Assembly: GCA_018340805.1 (NCBI GenBank)
Contig: JACMZG010001863.1
Coordinates: 28,958,454-29,022,453 of the forward strand
Source: Microvelia longipes
Lineage: Eukaryota > Arthropoda > Insecta > Hemiptera > Veliidae
Direction: 5' to 3'
Length of the DNA: 64,000 bases
Numbering within the stretch: the stretch's first letter is position 1; each line of letters begins with the position of its first letter. The notes under the pieces were generated by a model. That model saw only the letters and a list, made by a program, of their open reading frames with translations. It made no database searches and was not told the origin of the DNA. This document shows, piece by piece, positions 34,446 to 43,694 of this stretch. The translations under genes and the position numbers were made by a program.

Positions 34446-37224
34446 GGCCCGTATTCAGAATCGTTTAAAAAAAATCTCTCCTAGTGTTCCCTAGCCTTCT
34501 CCTAGGTGTTCCTAGCTTCTCCTAGCCTAGCGGTATTCAGAATCAGTTTTGAAAATCCTCCTAGGTTGTCCCTAGTTTCCTAGCTTCTCCTAGCCTTCTC
34601 CTAGCTTTCAAAAAATCAACTCTAGGAATGATTTACGTAAATTATCGTGCAAAACTAATATAACAAAAAATAGAATAAAAACTTACATAGAGTTAATTAT
34701 AACTTAATTTTATTATTTATCTTTACAATAATTTGAACCTCAATTTTACGTAAACAGACATTTTTTGACAACTAGCGCTACCTAGTAGAGAACTGTAAAA
34801 CTAATAATATGAATATTCTACAAAATAACAAATGATTGTAAACAAACCTGCAAAGAATAAACTCCCTTAAAATACGTAAATTTGTAATGATCAACAAACT
34901 TATTTATAGTCGATTATTTAAAGTATATCTAATGTGAAAGTGCGTGACCTTGACCCATGAAGGTTGAAACTAGAGAATGATTTGCATTTTATTTTCACTT
35001 ATGTAAATCATTATATGTCTTAATGTACTATTTAAATGTTTTACAATAACTTGTTAGTGATAATAAAACAGTTAAACTTTCGTAGAGTGTATGGGTGCTA
35101 CATTTTGAATTGAAGTTATAGGAGAAATTAATATATTGACAAAATAAATCATCATTATAGGGTTGTATAAACCCTACAGTTGTGCTTCCATTTTTCACAA
35201 CTGATCTATAAAGTCATATCACGTAAAGTCAAATTAGTTTACGTAGCAATTAGTTCGTTTTAGGCGTTTAAAGCATGGATATTGTGAGCAGTTTAAAAAA
35301 CTACACAAAACAAACAAAATGTATAATAAACTTCAAGTCTTGTTTACCTTATATTTGGTTAATTTGCCCGTAATTATTTAGTTTAGTTTAGAACTTCCAG
35401 TAATTATATATACCAAAATATACTCACAACTAGTAAATATTTATTTAATTTCTATAAGGTTTCATTTATGATACTTTCCTTTATAATATTTGATAGCATT
35501 TATTGCAAGGTTGCAATCAAGAAGGCGGTCGCTCAAAACGGGGATTTTCAAAACAGTTAACAGCTCTACTTCATTCTAGAATGGAATATACAACACTACC
35601 ACTTAAGGCAGAGTTGAAATCCCACATTTAATGGGAGATACATCAATAAGTATAATTTACTCTACCAACATAATGTAAACAATGCTTATATCCCGTTATA
35701 ATGTTACTTAGCTGATCTTCTAATCAAATCAGCATTAAACATCTCTGAGTTCATACGTTGTGAACGTAGAGATCACGATTTCTTTACGTCGGAACTGTGT
35801 GTATTTTTATAGTATTCAAAGCCTATCGCTAAGGGAAAAACATTTGTTATGGCTCAACAAAAAAGTAAAAAATGGAATGGAATGTAAAAATTTGCTTCGG
35901 TATATAATCGACCATCAAATAAAATACGTCACGGTTTTTGAAGAACGTTTCTTTGTTTACACAATAAAGCAATGCTATTGGTCACTTTGGATCACAAAAA
36001 TGAATCCTTGTTTCATTTGTTTTGATATGAGCCAATATTTATTTTGTGACGTCACACTATCGCGACGATTAACACAGTGCTCATGAAGTACATCGATATA
36101 CAGGTGTGCATTTCCCCCTGCACTGGTGCATTTCACCAATACATCAGCCTGATTAACTCAGCTTCGTGTGGAGCTATCGCGATAAAATCGTTACAAACCC
36201 AAGTTGACGAACTGGAATTTGATACCCAGTTATATGTTGTTAATTGTCTGGCATGTAGGTCATCATATTACCAATATGTGATTTTTTAACAGTAACTTTA
36301 CTAATTGTGAAAAGTGTTTCCTTATTGGTTATTAAGCCAATAATACCAATTTTTTAGGGGAAGTATCTAAATTTATACAGGTAAACGATCAATTTGTAAT
36401 TCCCGGGGGTGGTACCCCCAAAATTTATAAGGGGACCCGACCAAAAAAATTTTTTTATGCCTCAAAATCCGATTCAGGTCAAAAAGAAGTTGTTTGAGCA
36501 ACAATGAAATTTTGTTTTGGGGGCAGCAACCCAAAATTAAAGGGGTAACGACCAAAGAATTTTTTTTATTGCCTCAAAATCCGTTTCAGGTCAAAAGAAG
36601 TTGTTTGGAGCAATAAATTTTTTTTATTTTTTTTGGGGAGCACCCCCAAAAATTTATAAGGGGTGCCGACCAAAGAATTTTTTTATTGCCTCAAAATCCG
36701 TTTCAGGTCAAAAGAGTTGTTGGAGCAATAAAAATTTTTAATTTTTTGGGGCAGCACCCCCAAAATTTATAAGGTCGACGACCAAAGAAATTTTTATTGC
36801 CTCAAAATCTGTTCAGTCAAAAGGAGTTTTTGGAGCAATAAAAAATTTTGATTTTTTTGGGGGCAGCACCCCCCAAAAATTATAAGGGGGTGACGACCAA
36901 ACAAATTTTTATTAACAAATTATAAAATAGAACAAAAATGACTAAGAGACAATCTAGGGACGATTTAAAGGTACCCTCTACCCTACCTTGGATCTTCCTA
37001 GGTGTTCCTAGCTTTTTCCTAGCCTTTTCCTAGAATTTAAGGTGCAAGTTAGGAAAAAGCTAGGAGAAACCTAGAGAGATCTCTCCTGCCCTAGGACGGA
37101 AAAATGTTACTGAAATGGACACTAAAGCTAGGAAGAAGCTAGGAAAAAGCTAGAACAACCTAGAAAAACCTAGGAAGAACCTAGGAGAGATTTTTGAAAC
37201 TTTTGATCATTCTGAATACGGGCC
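34446..37224. mobile_element. 2.78-kb PIF/Harbinger-like TIR element, non-autonomous, with TTA duplications
   Basis: Both ends carry GGCCCGTATTCAGAAT in inverted orientation (16 bp perfect, then partial). TTA lies on both sides (34443-34445 and 37225-37227), and env coding sequence continues across the pair, so this is a real target-site duplication. A 3-bp TTA/TAA duplication is the habit of PIF/Harbinger transposons. Subterminal regions are packed with CCTAG words (TCTCCTAGC, TTCCTAGC) on the left and their complements on the right, likely transposase-binding repeats. The interior is AT-rich with only short frames (35760-36086, 36077-36289) and no DDE transposase. A minisatellite lies at 36400-36915. 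The superfamily call is inferred from the duplication and architecture. Confidence 0.75.
36400..36915. repeat. minisatellite, about 115-bp unit, within the TIR element
   Basis: Roughly 4.5 copies. Each has CAGCACCCCCAAAATTTATA, AGGGG, GACGACCAAA, a T-run, ATTGCCTCAAAATCCGTTTC, AGGTCAAAAG and GTTGTTTGGAGCAA. The CCCCCAAAA box recurs near 36414, 36530, 36648, 36758 and 36868. Confidence 0.85.
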
Positions 37225-37227
37225 TTA

Positions 37228-37658
37228 ACCATACTCATCAACTCTAAAGAATTAAAAAATAAAAGTATTAACCACATTAAAACAAAACCACTTCAAGGTA
37301 TATTCTTAATTCAGGATAATGACAATCAAACAAGACTGATGTATAAAACAAAGTCTTATGGGCACCCTCACATCTTGCCAGAAATAAAGTCACAACTAAA
37401 AAGTTCACAGGAACAAAACTTCACAATAGACCTAAAAAATTTAAAATTAAAAGATCTAAACATGATATGAACAATGAACATATTCTATATATAATTAGGG
37501 AGCACTATCTTTTTAAGATTCAGGTTCGCAGTATTTTATCAGGACTTCTTTATACTTTATTCTTAGTAACATTAATCATTATCTACTTCTATATAGGAAA
37601 ACTTTCTACCCTTTCCAAAGTGATCAACTCATCTGAAAACATATTTAAGAAGCACTAA
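37228..37658 (+). pseudogene. env: errantivirus env remnant, C-terminal part with transmembrane segment
   Basis: Env sequence continues after the TIR element with G-H-P-H-I-L-P-E-I (about 37360-37390) and then a membrane anchor. The frame 37467-37658 contains a long hydrophobic stretch (S-G-L-L-Y-T-L-F-L-V-T-L-I-I-I-Y-F-Y) and ends in a short basic tail. This is the usual end of an errantivirus envelope. A frame change near 37465 separates it from the preceding part. Confidence 0.65.
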
Positions 37659-38160
37659 CACCACAACCTTCCACAAGGGTCATCCTTCCATTCTAAGAAT
37701 GGCGGAGATAAGTCAAAACTCGTAATAATTATCAATTGCTCTACACTTGAATCAACTAGTAATTAAAAGCATGGAAGTGTGATAAGACTAACCAATATTT
37801 TAATCTTGCTGACATATACAAAGTATGCTTTGACACTTAAAAATAAGATAAAGATAACAAAGTTACCTATTATATAAATAATTTTTTTTTTATTTATTTA
37901 TAAAATAAATATATAGTATTTATATCATTACAATTCTAAATTAGGAAAATAATAATAAGAAATATTGAATATAAAATAATCTAAGATTCTGTTTCGTAAA
38001 TTATTATCTTTGCATTATGTTTGTAAAATTGTAAATAATCTTTTTGTAATATTCAATTAATAAAACCAGCTGAACATTTATCCACACGTGAATGGAGAGA
38101 GGACCACATGATCCTAATTCTGCGTGTAATATGTATGTAAATAAATCAGTAAATAAACAA
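37659..38160. other. possible degraded LTR and AT-rich DNA
   Basis: Expected position of the polypurine tract and 3' LTR. An AGTCAAAACT start near 37711 is a candidate, but the 5' LTR is absent for comparison. No gene seen. Confidence 0.3.
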
Positions 38161-38942
38161 AAATTCTGGCGAGGTGGTCCGCATGTCGGGCGAATTTCCT
38201 TTGGAGCGTGTTCCGTGCTTAACAACAATCCTGGTTGGAATGAAAATTTATTTTTTTTACATTATATAAAGTTTACAACTACTAAATAAATAATTCCGGC
38301 CAATGGTCCGCTGTCGGCGAATTTTGTAGAATGCGTGTTCCCGTGCTAAACAACCCATTCTTGCTTATTTCAGAACCATGCCCATTGCGTGGTCCCGGTT
38401 CAACTTTAGAACCTAAGCAGTTACTTAATTGTCAAGCACTGCTTGTAACTCATTTTGTCTGTATTTTTCAAAGGAAATGCGCATAATTATCCAGTTGGTT
38501 ATACAAAACTATGCCTCTTAAATTAGAAGTACGCACTATCATTGCTTAAATTTAAAGATTAGTTACTTATCTTAAGCTTAATCAGTATCTTAAAGTTTAG
38601 CGCAATTTCCTGAAAAATACAGACAAAATTGAGTACAAGCATGCTTGACCAATTGAGTAATTGCTTAGTTCTAAAGTATGAACCGGAACCACGCACTGGG
38701 CATGGTTATACATAAGCAAGAAAATGGGTTGTTTTTACACGGAACACGCATTCTAAACATGAATTCGGCCCGACAGCGGACACTTGCGCCGGAAATTATT
38801 TAATTTTAGTTAGTTGCAAACTTATATAATGTAAAAAAAAAACTAAAAAATTATCATCCACCCAGATTGTTTGTTAAGCACGGAAACACGCATCCCAAGA
38901 GGAAATGTCGCCGACATGCGGACTCACCAGCGCCAAGAAATT
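38161..38942. mobile_element. foldback element with about 330-bp inverted arms
   Basis: The left arm (38161 to about 38485) pairs with the right arm (about 38602-38942) around a loop of about 115 bp that does not pair. Each arm consists of two related GC-rich units. The outer one has TGGTCCGCATGTCGGGCGAA, the inner one TGGTCCGCTGTCGGCGAA, each followed by ATGCGTGTTCCGTGCTTA-like words. A single unit also occurs at 3250-3330 and reversed at about 63515-63545, so the family is dispersed. Non-coding; frames at 38004-38289 and 38905-39090 fall in the repeat. Confidence 0.75.
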
Positions 38943-38999
38943 AATATTTCCTAGTTGTAAACTTATATTAAGTAAAAAAACTATAAAAATATCCACCCC

Positions 39000-39460
39000 T
39001 TTCAGATTTGAACCAGGTACCCCTGAGTTGACGTGTTGTATTGCTCCGGATCACCCACTGGCATTCACCAAAGGCCCAAAAAAACATTGAAACGACACCC
39101 TACTTGAAATTTAATTTTTAAACGACCGAATTTGGTTTTTGTAATTTTTTAATGGTTTTTTCGACTTTTGGTCACTTAGAAGAGTGGTCGATCCGCGACT
39201 TCGGACCGATTTCTTCGATCAGCAATCTCAAAAAACACTAAATATTGACCTTTTTCTCGCGGAGAATAAAATATTAACCCTGAATTTGCCATTTTTGAAA
39301 TTTTGCTGGGACTCAGCAAAACCGGGTCAATGACGTCAAAAAGCTGGTTTCAATAGGGTTTTTGTGTCCTATCAAGTTGATTTTTTGTAACAAGTTTGGT
39401 TAAAAAATATAATCGTTCGAAAGATAGAGTTTTACAAGAAAGTGTCTAGAAATCAACATG
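39000..39460 (+). repeat. family 2 dispersed repeat with SINE-like head
   Basis: From 39069 the family 2 blocks appear: CCCAAAAAAACATTGAAACG, CCTACTTGAAA, CGACTTTTGGTCACTTA, CTGGGACTCAGCAAAACC, GGTCAATGACGTCA, TTTTTGTGTCCTATCAAG. A (TA)n tract follows. Just before it, read on the minus strand, is a B-box-like GGTTCAAATCT (about 39003-39014). It may belong to an abutting SINE head. Confidence 0.5.
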
Positions 39461-39462
39461 AT

Positions 39463-39597
39463 ATATATAGCAATATATATGTATATATATATACATATAT
39501 AATATATATATTAATATATATATAAATAATAAATATATATATATATAATATATATAAATATATAATATCATATATATAACATATATAGTATATAAAT
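39463..39597. repeat. (TA)n tract
   Basis: Imperfect TA/TAT repeat following the family 2 copy. Confidence 0.88.
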
Positions 39598-39599
39598 CC

Positions 39600-39832
39600 T
39601 CGCCGGAAACTATTTTTTCGTCATAGACCTCTGAAACGGAAATTTGTTCGTGGTCCGAGGTTCGATTCGCCAGTGACGCCTATAACCATAGCCGAATTTC
39701 CAAAGGTAAATTCGCTAAAAAATACTAGCAATTAAGGACAGGTATAAATACAAAGGAGACACCGCGCCCTTATAGTCGATGTTAATACAGCCGGCTCCTT
39801 CGATCATTATAATTTTTTTTTTTTTTTTTTTT
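39600..39832 (+). mobile_element. possible tRNA-derived SINE
   Basis: A canonical B box GGTTCGATTCG lies at 39659-39669, preceded by a weak A-box candidate (TAGACCTCTGAA near 39623). A GC-richer body follows (CAGTGACGCCTATAACCATA, CCGAATTTCCAAAGG, GACACCGCGCCC). The element ends in a 24-base T run (39809-39832). The B box and tail suggest a SINE, though the A box is poor and the T tail could also come from a reversed A-tail. Confidence 0.4.
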
Positions 39833-41419
39833 TAAACATATATTGATAATACAACAACAATTAATTGTACATATTAGAGTAAATGTTTAAAGTGGCTTGA
39901 GAGACTTGGTAGAAGAACCAATCCAGTGATTTGCCTCAGGCGGGGAGTAACATTATAATTTGTAAGAAAATAGCGAAACATAATTGAAGTATTAAATATT
40001 GTGTAATATCCTTAAACCCACCACAATATTTTATAATATAATATAAATATAAAATATAATATATATATTATATATATATTAATAATAAAAATATATAACA
40101 CTGAAAAACCTGACAATGAGCGGGACCTCCAACCTAGATTAATTTAATCAAAACCCTTTTAATGAATATTATATGATAATCATAATTAAGTAATATAGAA
40201 AATGTGATCAATAAAATAAATATATTTTTCTATATAATATAATTTGATAATATCCCTTTACTTTTAAGTGATCATTAAATAAAACAATTTTAAATAATTA
40301 ATTTTTATCTCTTACTAAAACGTATTTCAAATTTTAAAATTGATAACAAAGGGCATAAATCAAAGTTAAGAATAAAGTAATACAATTTCTGTGTAGACAC
40401 AATCAAAAAGAATACTCAATAAAAGGACGTTTTAATTAGTGAAAATTTGCAGACGAATTTCATCATTAATATTTTTAATTATAAGAAAAAACGGTTCAAT
40501 GGAACATTTTTAAACATTTTATAAAAATAGCATTTTGGAATTTTGAATCCAAAACCAAACACAATTAAATGAGATTAAAAGTAAATGTTACATTAAAACA
40601 AGACAATTAGAACTGCACGCAGTGTCCGTGTTTAGGGGACGCTGCAATATGTTGGTGTCCTTTATTACTTCTCATGTAATATGTAGCTATATAAGAAACG
40701 TAATTTGTTCGCACTTAAAATCCTAGATTTCACTAATTGTGTGAGTGTTTTTTCCAAATTGTCTGTTTAAATGTAATAGGGTATGATTGTGTGTGTCTGT
40801 CATCTTCGTTTTTTTTTTGAGTGATTTAAATCTTAGTACACAAATCAAACTTCAGGATTAGTTACGCTACCCAGTGCATATTTTCTAAGACCATTATCGT
40901 CATTAATAACAAAGCGAAAATCTCAAAAATTCATAATACTCTAAACATTTATTATTTAAATTATTATTTAGCATACATGCATGCTATAGGACTACATAGA
41001 TCCACAACAAATCTACCAAGTTTGAATCATTTTCAGCATTTGTCAAATTTTTATTGAGTGACATCATATGTATTTGATAAACAATGAGGTTTATTTTTAT
41101 GTTTCATATCTTAAAATAAGCCACCAAATGTTCCTAAAAAGTTTGCTATTCTGTATTGTTTTAAATGTCATTTATTCACGTAGGTTAATGTTAATTTTAA
41201 GTTTTATTTTTTAATGCAAATCTGTAATTAATACAGGTTTTACAACATTCATTATTAAACATCTCTGACATCATCAGCAAACTACATTTATCCTGGGCAA
41301 AGTATCCCGCAGTTTGGTAATTCTCTAAATACTCAAAAAATCAAATTTAACAACAAAAATTAAGAAACAGTAGCAATTATTGTTTTGCTTTTTACAACAA
41401 TCATGCATTTCCAAGGGGT
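39833..41419. other. AT-rich intergenic DNA
   Basis: Contains a TA-rich tract at 40035-40085. No gene seen. Confidence 0.5.
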
Positions 41420-41468
41420 ATAATTCTAGTTTTCCTCAATAGCAGCTATTGAGGAAAACTAGAATTAT
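41420..41468. repeat. 49-bp perfect palindromic hairpin
   Basis: A 23-bp arm starting ATAATTCTAGTTTTCC is followed by the loop CAG and its exact reverse complement (41446-41468). The tight loop suggests a snap-back duplication or cruciform rather than a typical miRNA precursor. Confidence 0.85.
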
Positions 41469-41526
41469 GATAAGTGAGTCAGTGTCACAATATCCAAACT
41501 ATTAATAAGGTCATTCATTCGTCAGA

Positions 41527-41569
41527 AGATCTAATATATATAACTATATATATAATATAGTATATAATA

Positions 41570-41600
<31 letters not shown>

Positions 41601-41655
41601 TAATATAGTATATATATATAATAATAGATATAATATAATAATATAATATATATTA
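41527..41655. repeat. (TA)n tract
   Basis: Imperfect TA repeat. Confidence 0.88.
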
Positions 41656-42273
41656 AATACATACCTTTACATATTTGTAAAGGTATGCATTTGGAATAAC
41701 AGATCTAATGTAATCGAACAACCTAATAAGGTTGTTCTTCAGTTTAACTGCGTATTAAATTTGATCAATTATTCTAATGATAAGATGGAATAAAAGGATA
41801 GAAATAGCCTCGAGTGGGTGGTAGTTACTTCGTCTAGACTTGACAATTGCACTACCGTGCCTAAAGATAAATTGTATAAATATTTAAACAAAAATAAATA
41901 AATATACAACTGTAAAAAACATCCACATGGACAGCAGAGGAAACCAGCTGATCTATAAAATATCATTATTAAAATGAAACACTAATTTTAATTTTATCAA
42001 TTCTGATAAAGAAATGATAAATATAAACAGATTAATTCAAAACGTTAAGAACGCTTTAACGATTAACATTTAAATTAATATAATAATTATTAATGTTTGT
42101 TAAACATTAATATTTTTCAACCAGTGTTCTCTTTTTACTAAAATATTTTGATTTTATATTATTAGTATAATTGAAATAATCATAGTAATTATTATTTTTT
42201 AACTAATTAATTTCAGATTAAAATTTATACTTAAATATTCGCAATTGTTTGAAACTTTCTTCTTAATCAAATA
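41656..42273. other. upstream region of the tandem secreted-protein pair
   Basis: AT-rich. A short inverted pair (ATACCTTTAC / GTAAAGGTAT) lies near 41661-41686. No gene seen; no convincing TATA box or initiator for the gene at 42274. Confidence 0.45.
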
Positions 42274-42516
42274 ATGGCTACAAGAATAATGACAATTGAA
42301 TTGTTTCTTTTAGTTATATTTTGTATGAACTATTTAAGCGCAGAAAATGAGTCACCTGAGAATCAAAATATTTCCCTATCACTAAACGGATCAACTGGAA
42401 TGATAACGATGAAATTTACATGACGTGTACTTCACGCTATGATATCGGTACCAGAGAAGCACTGCCCGAGTGGACAAAGAAAAGATAGACATGGAAGGTG
42501 TCGATTAATTGAATAA
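42274..42516 (+). pseudogene. short secreted CPxGxRxDxxGxCR paralogue interrupted by one TGA
   Basis: From the ATG at 42274 the frame runs 49 codons to TGA (42421-42423). It then continues in the same frame for 30 codons to TAA (42514-42516). Before the TGA are a signal peptide (residues 7-22, ELFLLVIFCMNYLSA) and a short spacer with three N-x-[ST] sequons. After it, the reading frame keeps a coding look and ends in C-P-S-G-Q-R-K-D-R-H-G-R-C-R. This matches the boxes at 29512 and 43356, including the 11-residue spacing between cysteines. The only lesion seen is TGA followed by C; CGA to TGA is one transition. Options are a young pseudogene, stop readthrough (UGA-C is a leaky context), or a sequencing/allelic difference. 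AATAAA overlaps the stop at 42512-42517. It lies 840 bp upstream of its paralogue on the same strand. Confidence 0.7.
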
Positions 42517-42521
42517 AACCA

Positions 42522-42597
42522 GGTAAAATACTAAAGTACTAAATAGTAGTAAGTTTATTAAGTACTAAATAGTAAAGTACTTAGTTTATTTTACCTT
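42522..42597. repeat. imperfect hairpin just after the paralogue's stop
   Basis: AGGTAAAATA near 42522 pairs with TATTTTACCT near 42588-42597. Between them AGTACTAAATAG words form smaller pairings. It may be a snap-back duplication; a 3' UTR structure is conceivable. Confidence 0.5.
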
Positions 42598-43320
42598 GAC
42601 TCTTTGTACTGCCTTGTTTCACCCTACAGTAAGTATAGTCTCCACGACGAAAAAAAATAGTTATTTCATAGGTTAAAAACGTAAAAATAATGCGTTTTAT
42701 TCAAGTGAAGAAAATGGAAAAGGATTACGTTTTATGCGTGAATGAAATATCTTTTCCAGGTGTCTAAGTATTGCTTTTGATCATCAGCACAAGTAACAAA
42801 CCACCCGAAAGGAACCCAAAAAACTACTTGAACGTGCTCAAGTAGGAACTAAGTTAATTGTACCTACTTTTATAAATCATTCATAACTTATAGATCCCCT
42901 TGAATAACTCGGGAAAGATATATTTTCCCCATAAAAATTATACCTGAATATTCCCATTAAATTATGTAATTAGGTAACACAACACCAAGAGAATTCAAAC
43001 CAACCTATAAAGAGAGTCAATGACTATTATTACCTATAGACAAGTTACCTATTTATTACTTTACCTCATTAATATTTTACAGATCCACAAAAATAAAGAA
43101 CTTATAATTTAAAAAAATATTCTACAATACAGGAATAACAAATAAGAGATTTTAATGAGAAACGTTTTTGCCTTGAAGATCCAGAAATATATCTAAATCG
43201 TTCTAAAAACTAAACTGATAAGAGACAGTAGAGATTTTAACAAACGTAAATGAAATGAAATATGTTAAAAGATAACTATTCTGCATTTCGTTTCAAAGCT
43301 AAACCAGTTATAATTTAGAT

Positions 43321-43326
43321 TCAGTT
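43321..43326 (+). promoter_or_regulatory. initiator-like TCAGTT upstream of the 100-residue gene
   Basis: TCAGTT matches the arthropod Inr and lies 35 bases before the ATG. No TATA box is at the expected distance. Weak evidence, as the motif is short. Confidence 0.25.
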
Positions 43327-43355
43327 AGATTTTTAAAAGTGATGTTACTTTTAAA

Positions 43356-43658
43356 ATGAAGTTATTATTAATAGTTAGTTTTATCTATATGTCAGTTTTT
43401 AATTCAAAAGCAACAGATATAAGTGAATCAAAAGAAGATAATATAACTAGTACAGAAAAAATCGATTTATTAACATCAAATACATCTGTGGTAAACTCAA
43501 ACATTAGTGATATGAGGCATTTAAATCCTAACATAATAGATTTAGCGGCATTAAATATCACGCTCATTGATTACGCTGTGATAGGGGTGCCTACAAGAAG
43601 ATGTCCACAAGGCCAAAGAAGAGATCATCGCGGAAAATGCAGGAAAGTGGTGCAATAA
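43356..43658 (+). CDS. small secreted protein with C-terminal CPxGxRxDxxGxCR box
   Basis: A single-exon, 100-codon frame starting with ATG after AAAA. Residues 1-19 are a signal peptide (MKLLLIVSFIYMSVFNSKA). The mature part is Ser/Thr/Asn/Ile-rich, with four N-x-[ST] sequons (NIT, NTS, NIS, NIT) and an acidic start (ESKED). A hydrophobic stretch (LIDYAVIGVP) leads into the C-terminal box C-P-Q-G-Q-R-R-D-H-R-G-K-C-R, cysteines at 83 and 95. The tail is strongly basic. The two cysteines could form one disulfide (inference). A basic pair T-R-R just before the box could allow processing to a short cyclic peptide, but the paralogues have R-A or K-H there, so this is uncertain. AATAAA follows at 43689-43694. 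Tandem with the TGA-interrupted copy, same strand. Function unknown. Confidence 0.82.
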   Translation: MKLLLIVSFIYMSVFNSKATDISESKEDNITSTEKIDLLTSNTSVVNSNISDMRHLNPNIIDLAALNITLIDYAVIGVPTRRCPQGQRRDHRGKCRKVVQ

Positions 43659-43688
43659 TTTTATTAATTAGGTTAAGTACTATATGTA

Positions 43689-43694
43689 AATAAA
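43689..43694 (+). promoter_or_regulatory. polyadenylation signal AATAAA
   Basis: AATAAA 31 bases after the TAA of the 100-residue gene, followed by T/A-rich sequence. Confidence 0.55.

Larger units (their letters stand above)
30690..37720 (+). mobile_element. decayed errantivirus-like (Ty3/gypsy with env) element, 5'-truncated
   Basis: Plus-strand remnants occur in the order of an insect errantivirus: the pol C-terminal region with integrase, then env, then a transmembrane segment. Gag, protease and most of the reverse transcriptase are missing. The frame is broken many times by substitutions and indels. Two later insertions split env: a non-LTR fragment at about 32930-34143 and a TIR element at 34446-37224. 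The 5' edge is approximate, and the 3' LTR could not be delimited with confidence (a candidate starts near 37711). It lies about 250 bp upstream of the 306-residue gene. Its decayed state and double interruption mark it as old. Confidence 0.75.

Noticed and set aside
35760..36289. Transposase of the TIR element
   Set aside because: The 108- and 70-codon frames lack DDE or Myb-like features; they look like chance frames in the interior.
42421..42423. TGA as a selenocysteine codon
   Set aside because: The position is in a spacer, not at a conserved Cys site, and no SECIS-like element was seen after the stop. Readthrough or mutation is simpler.
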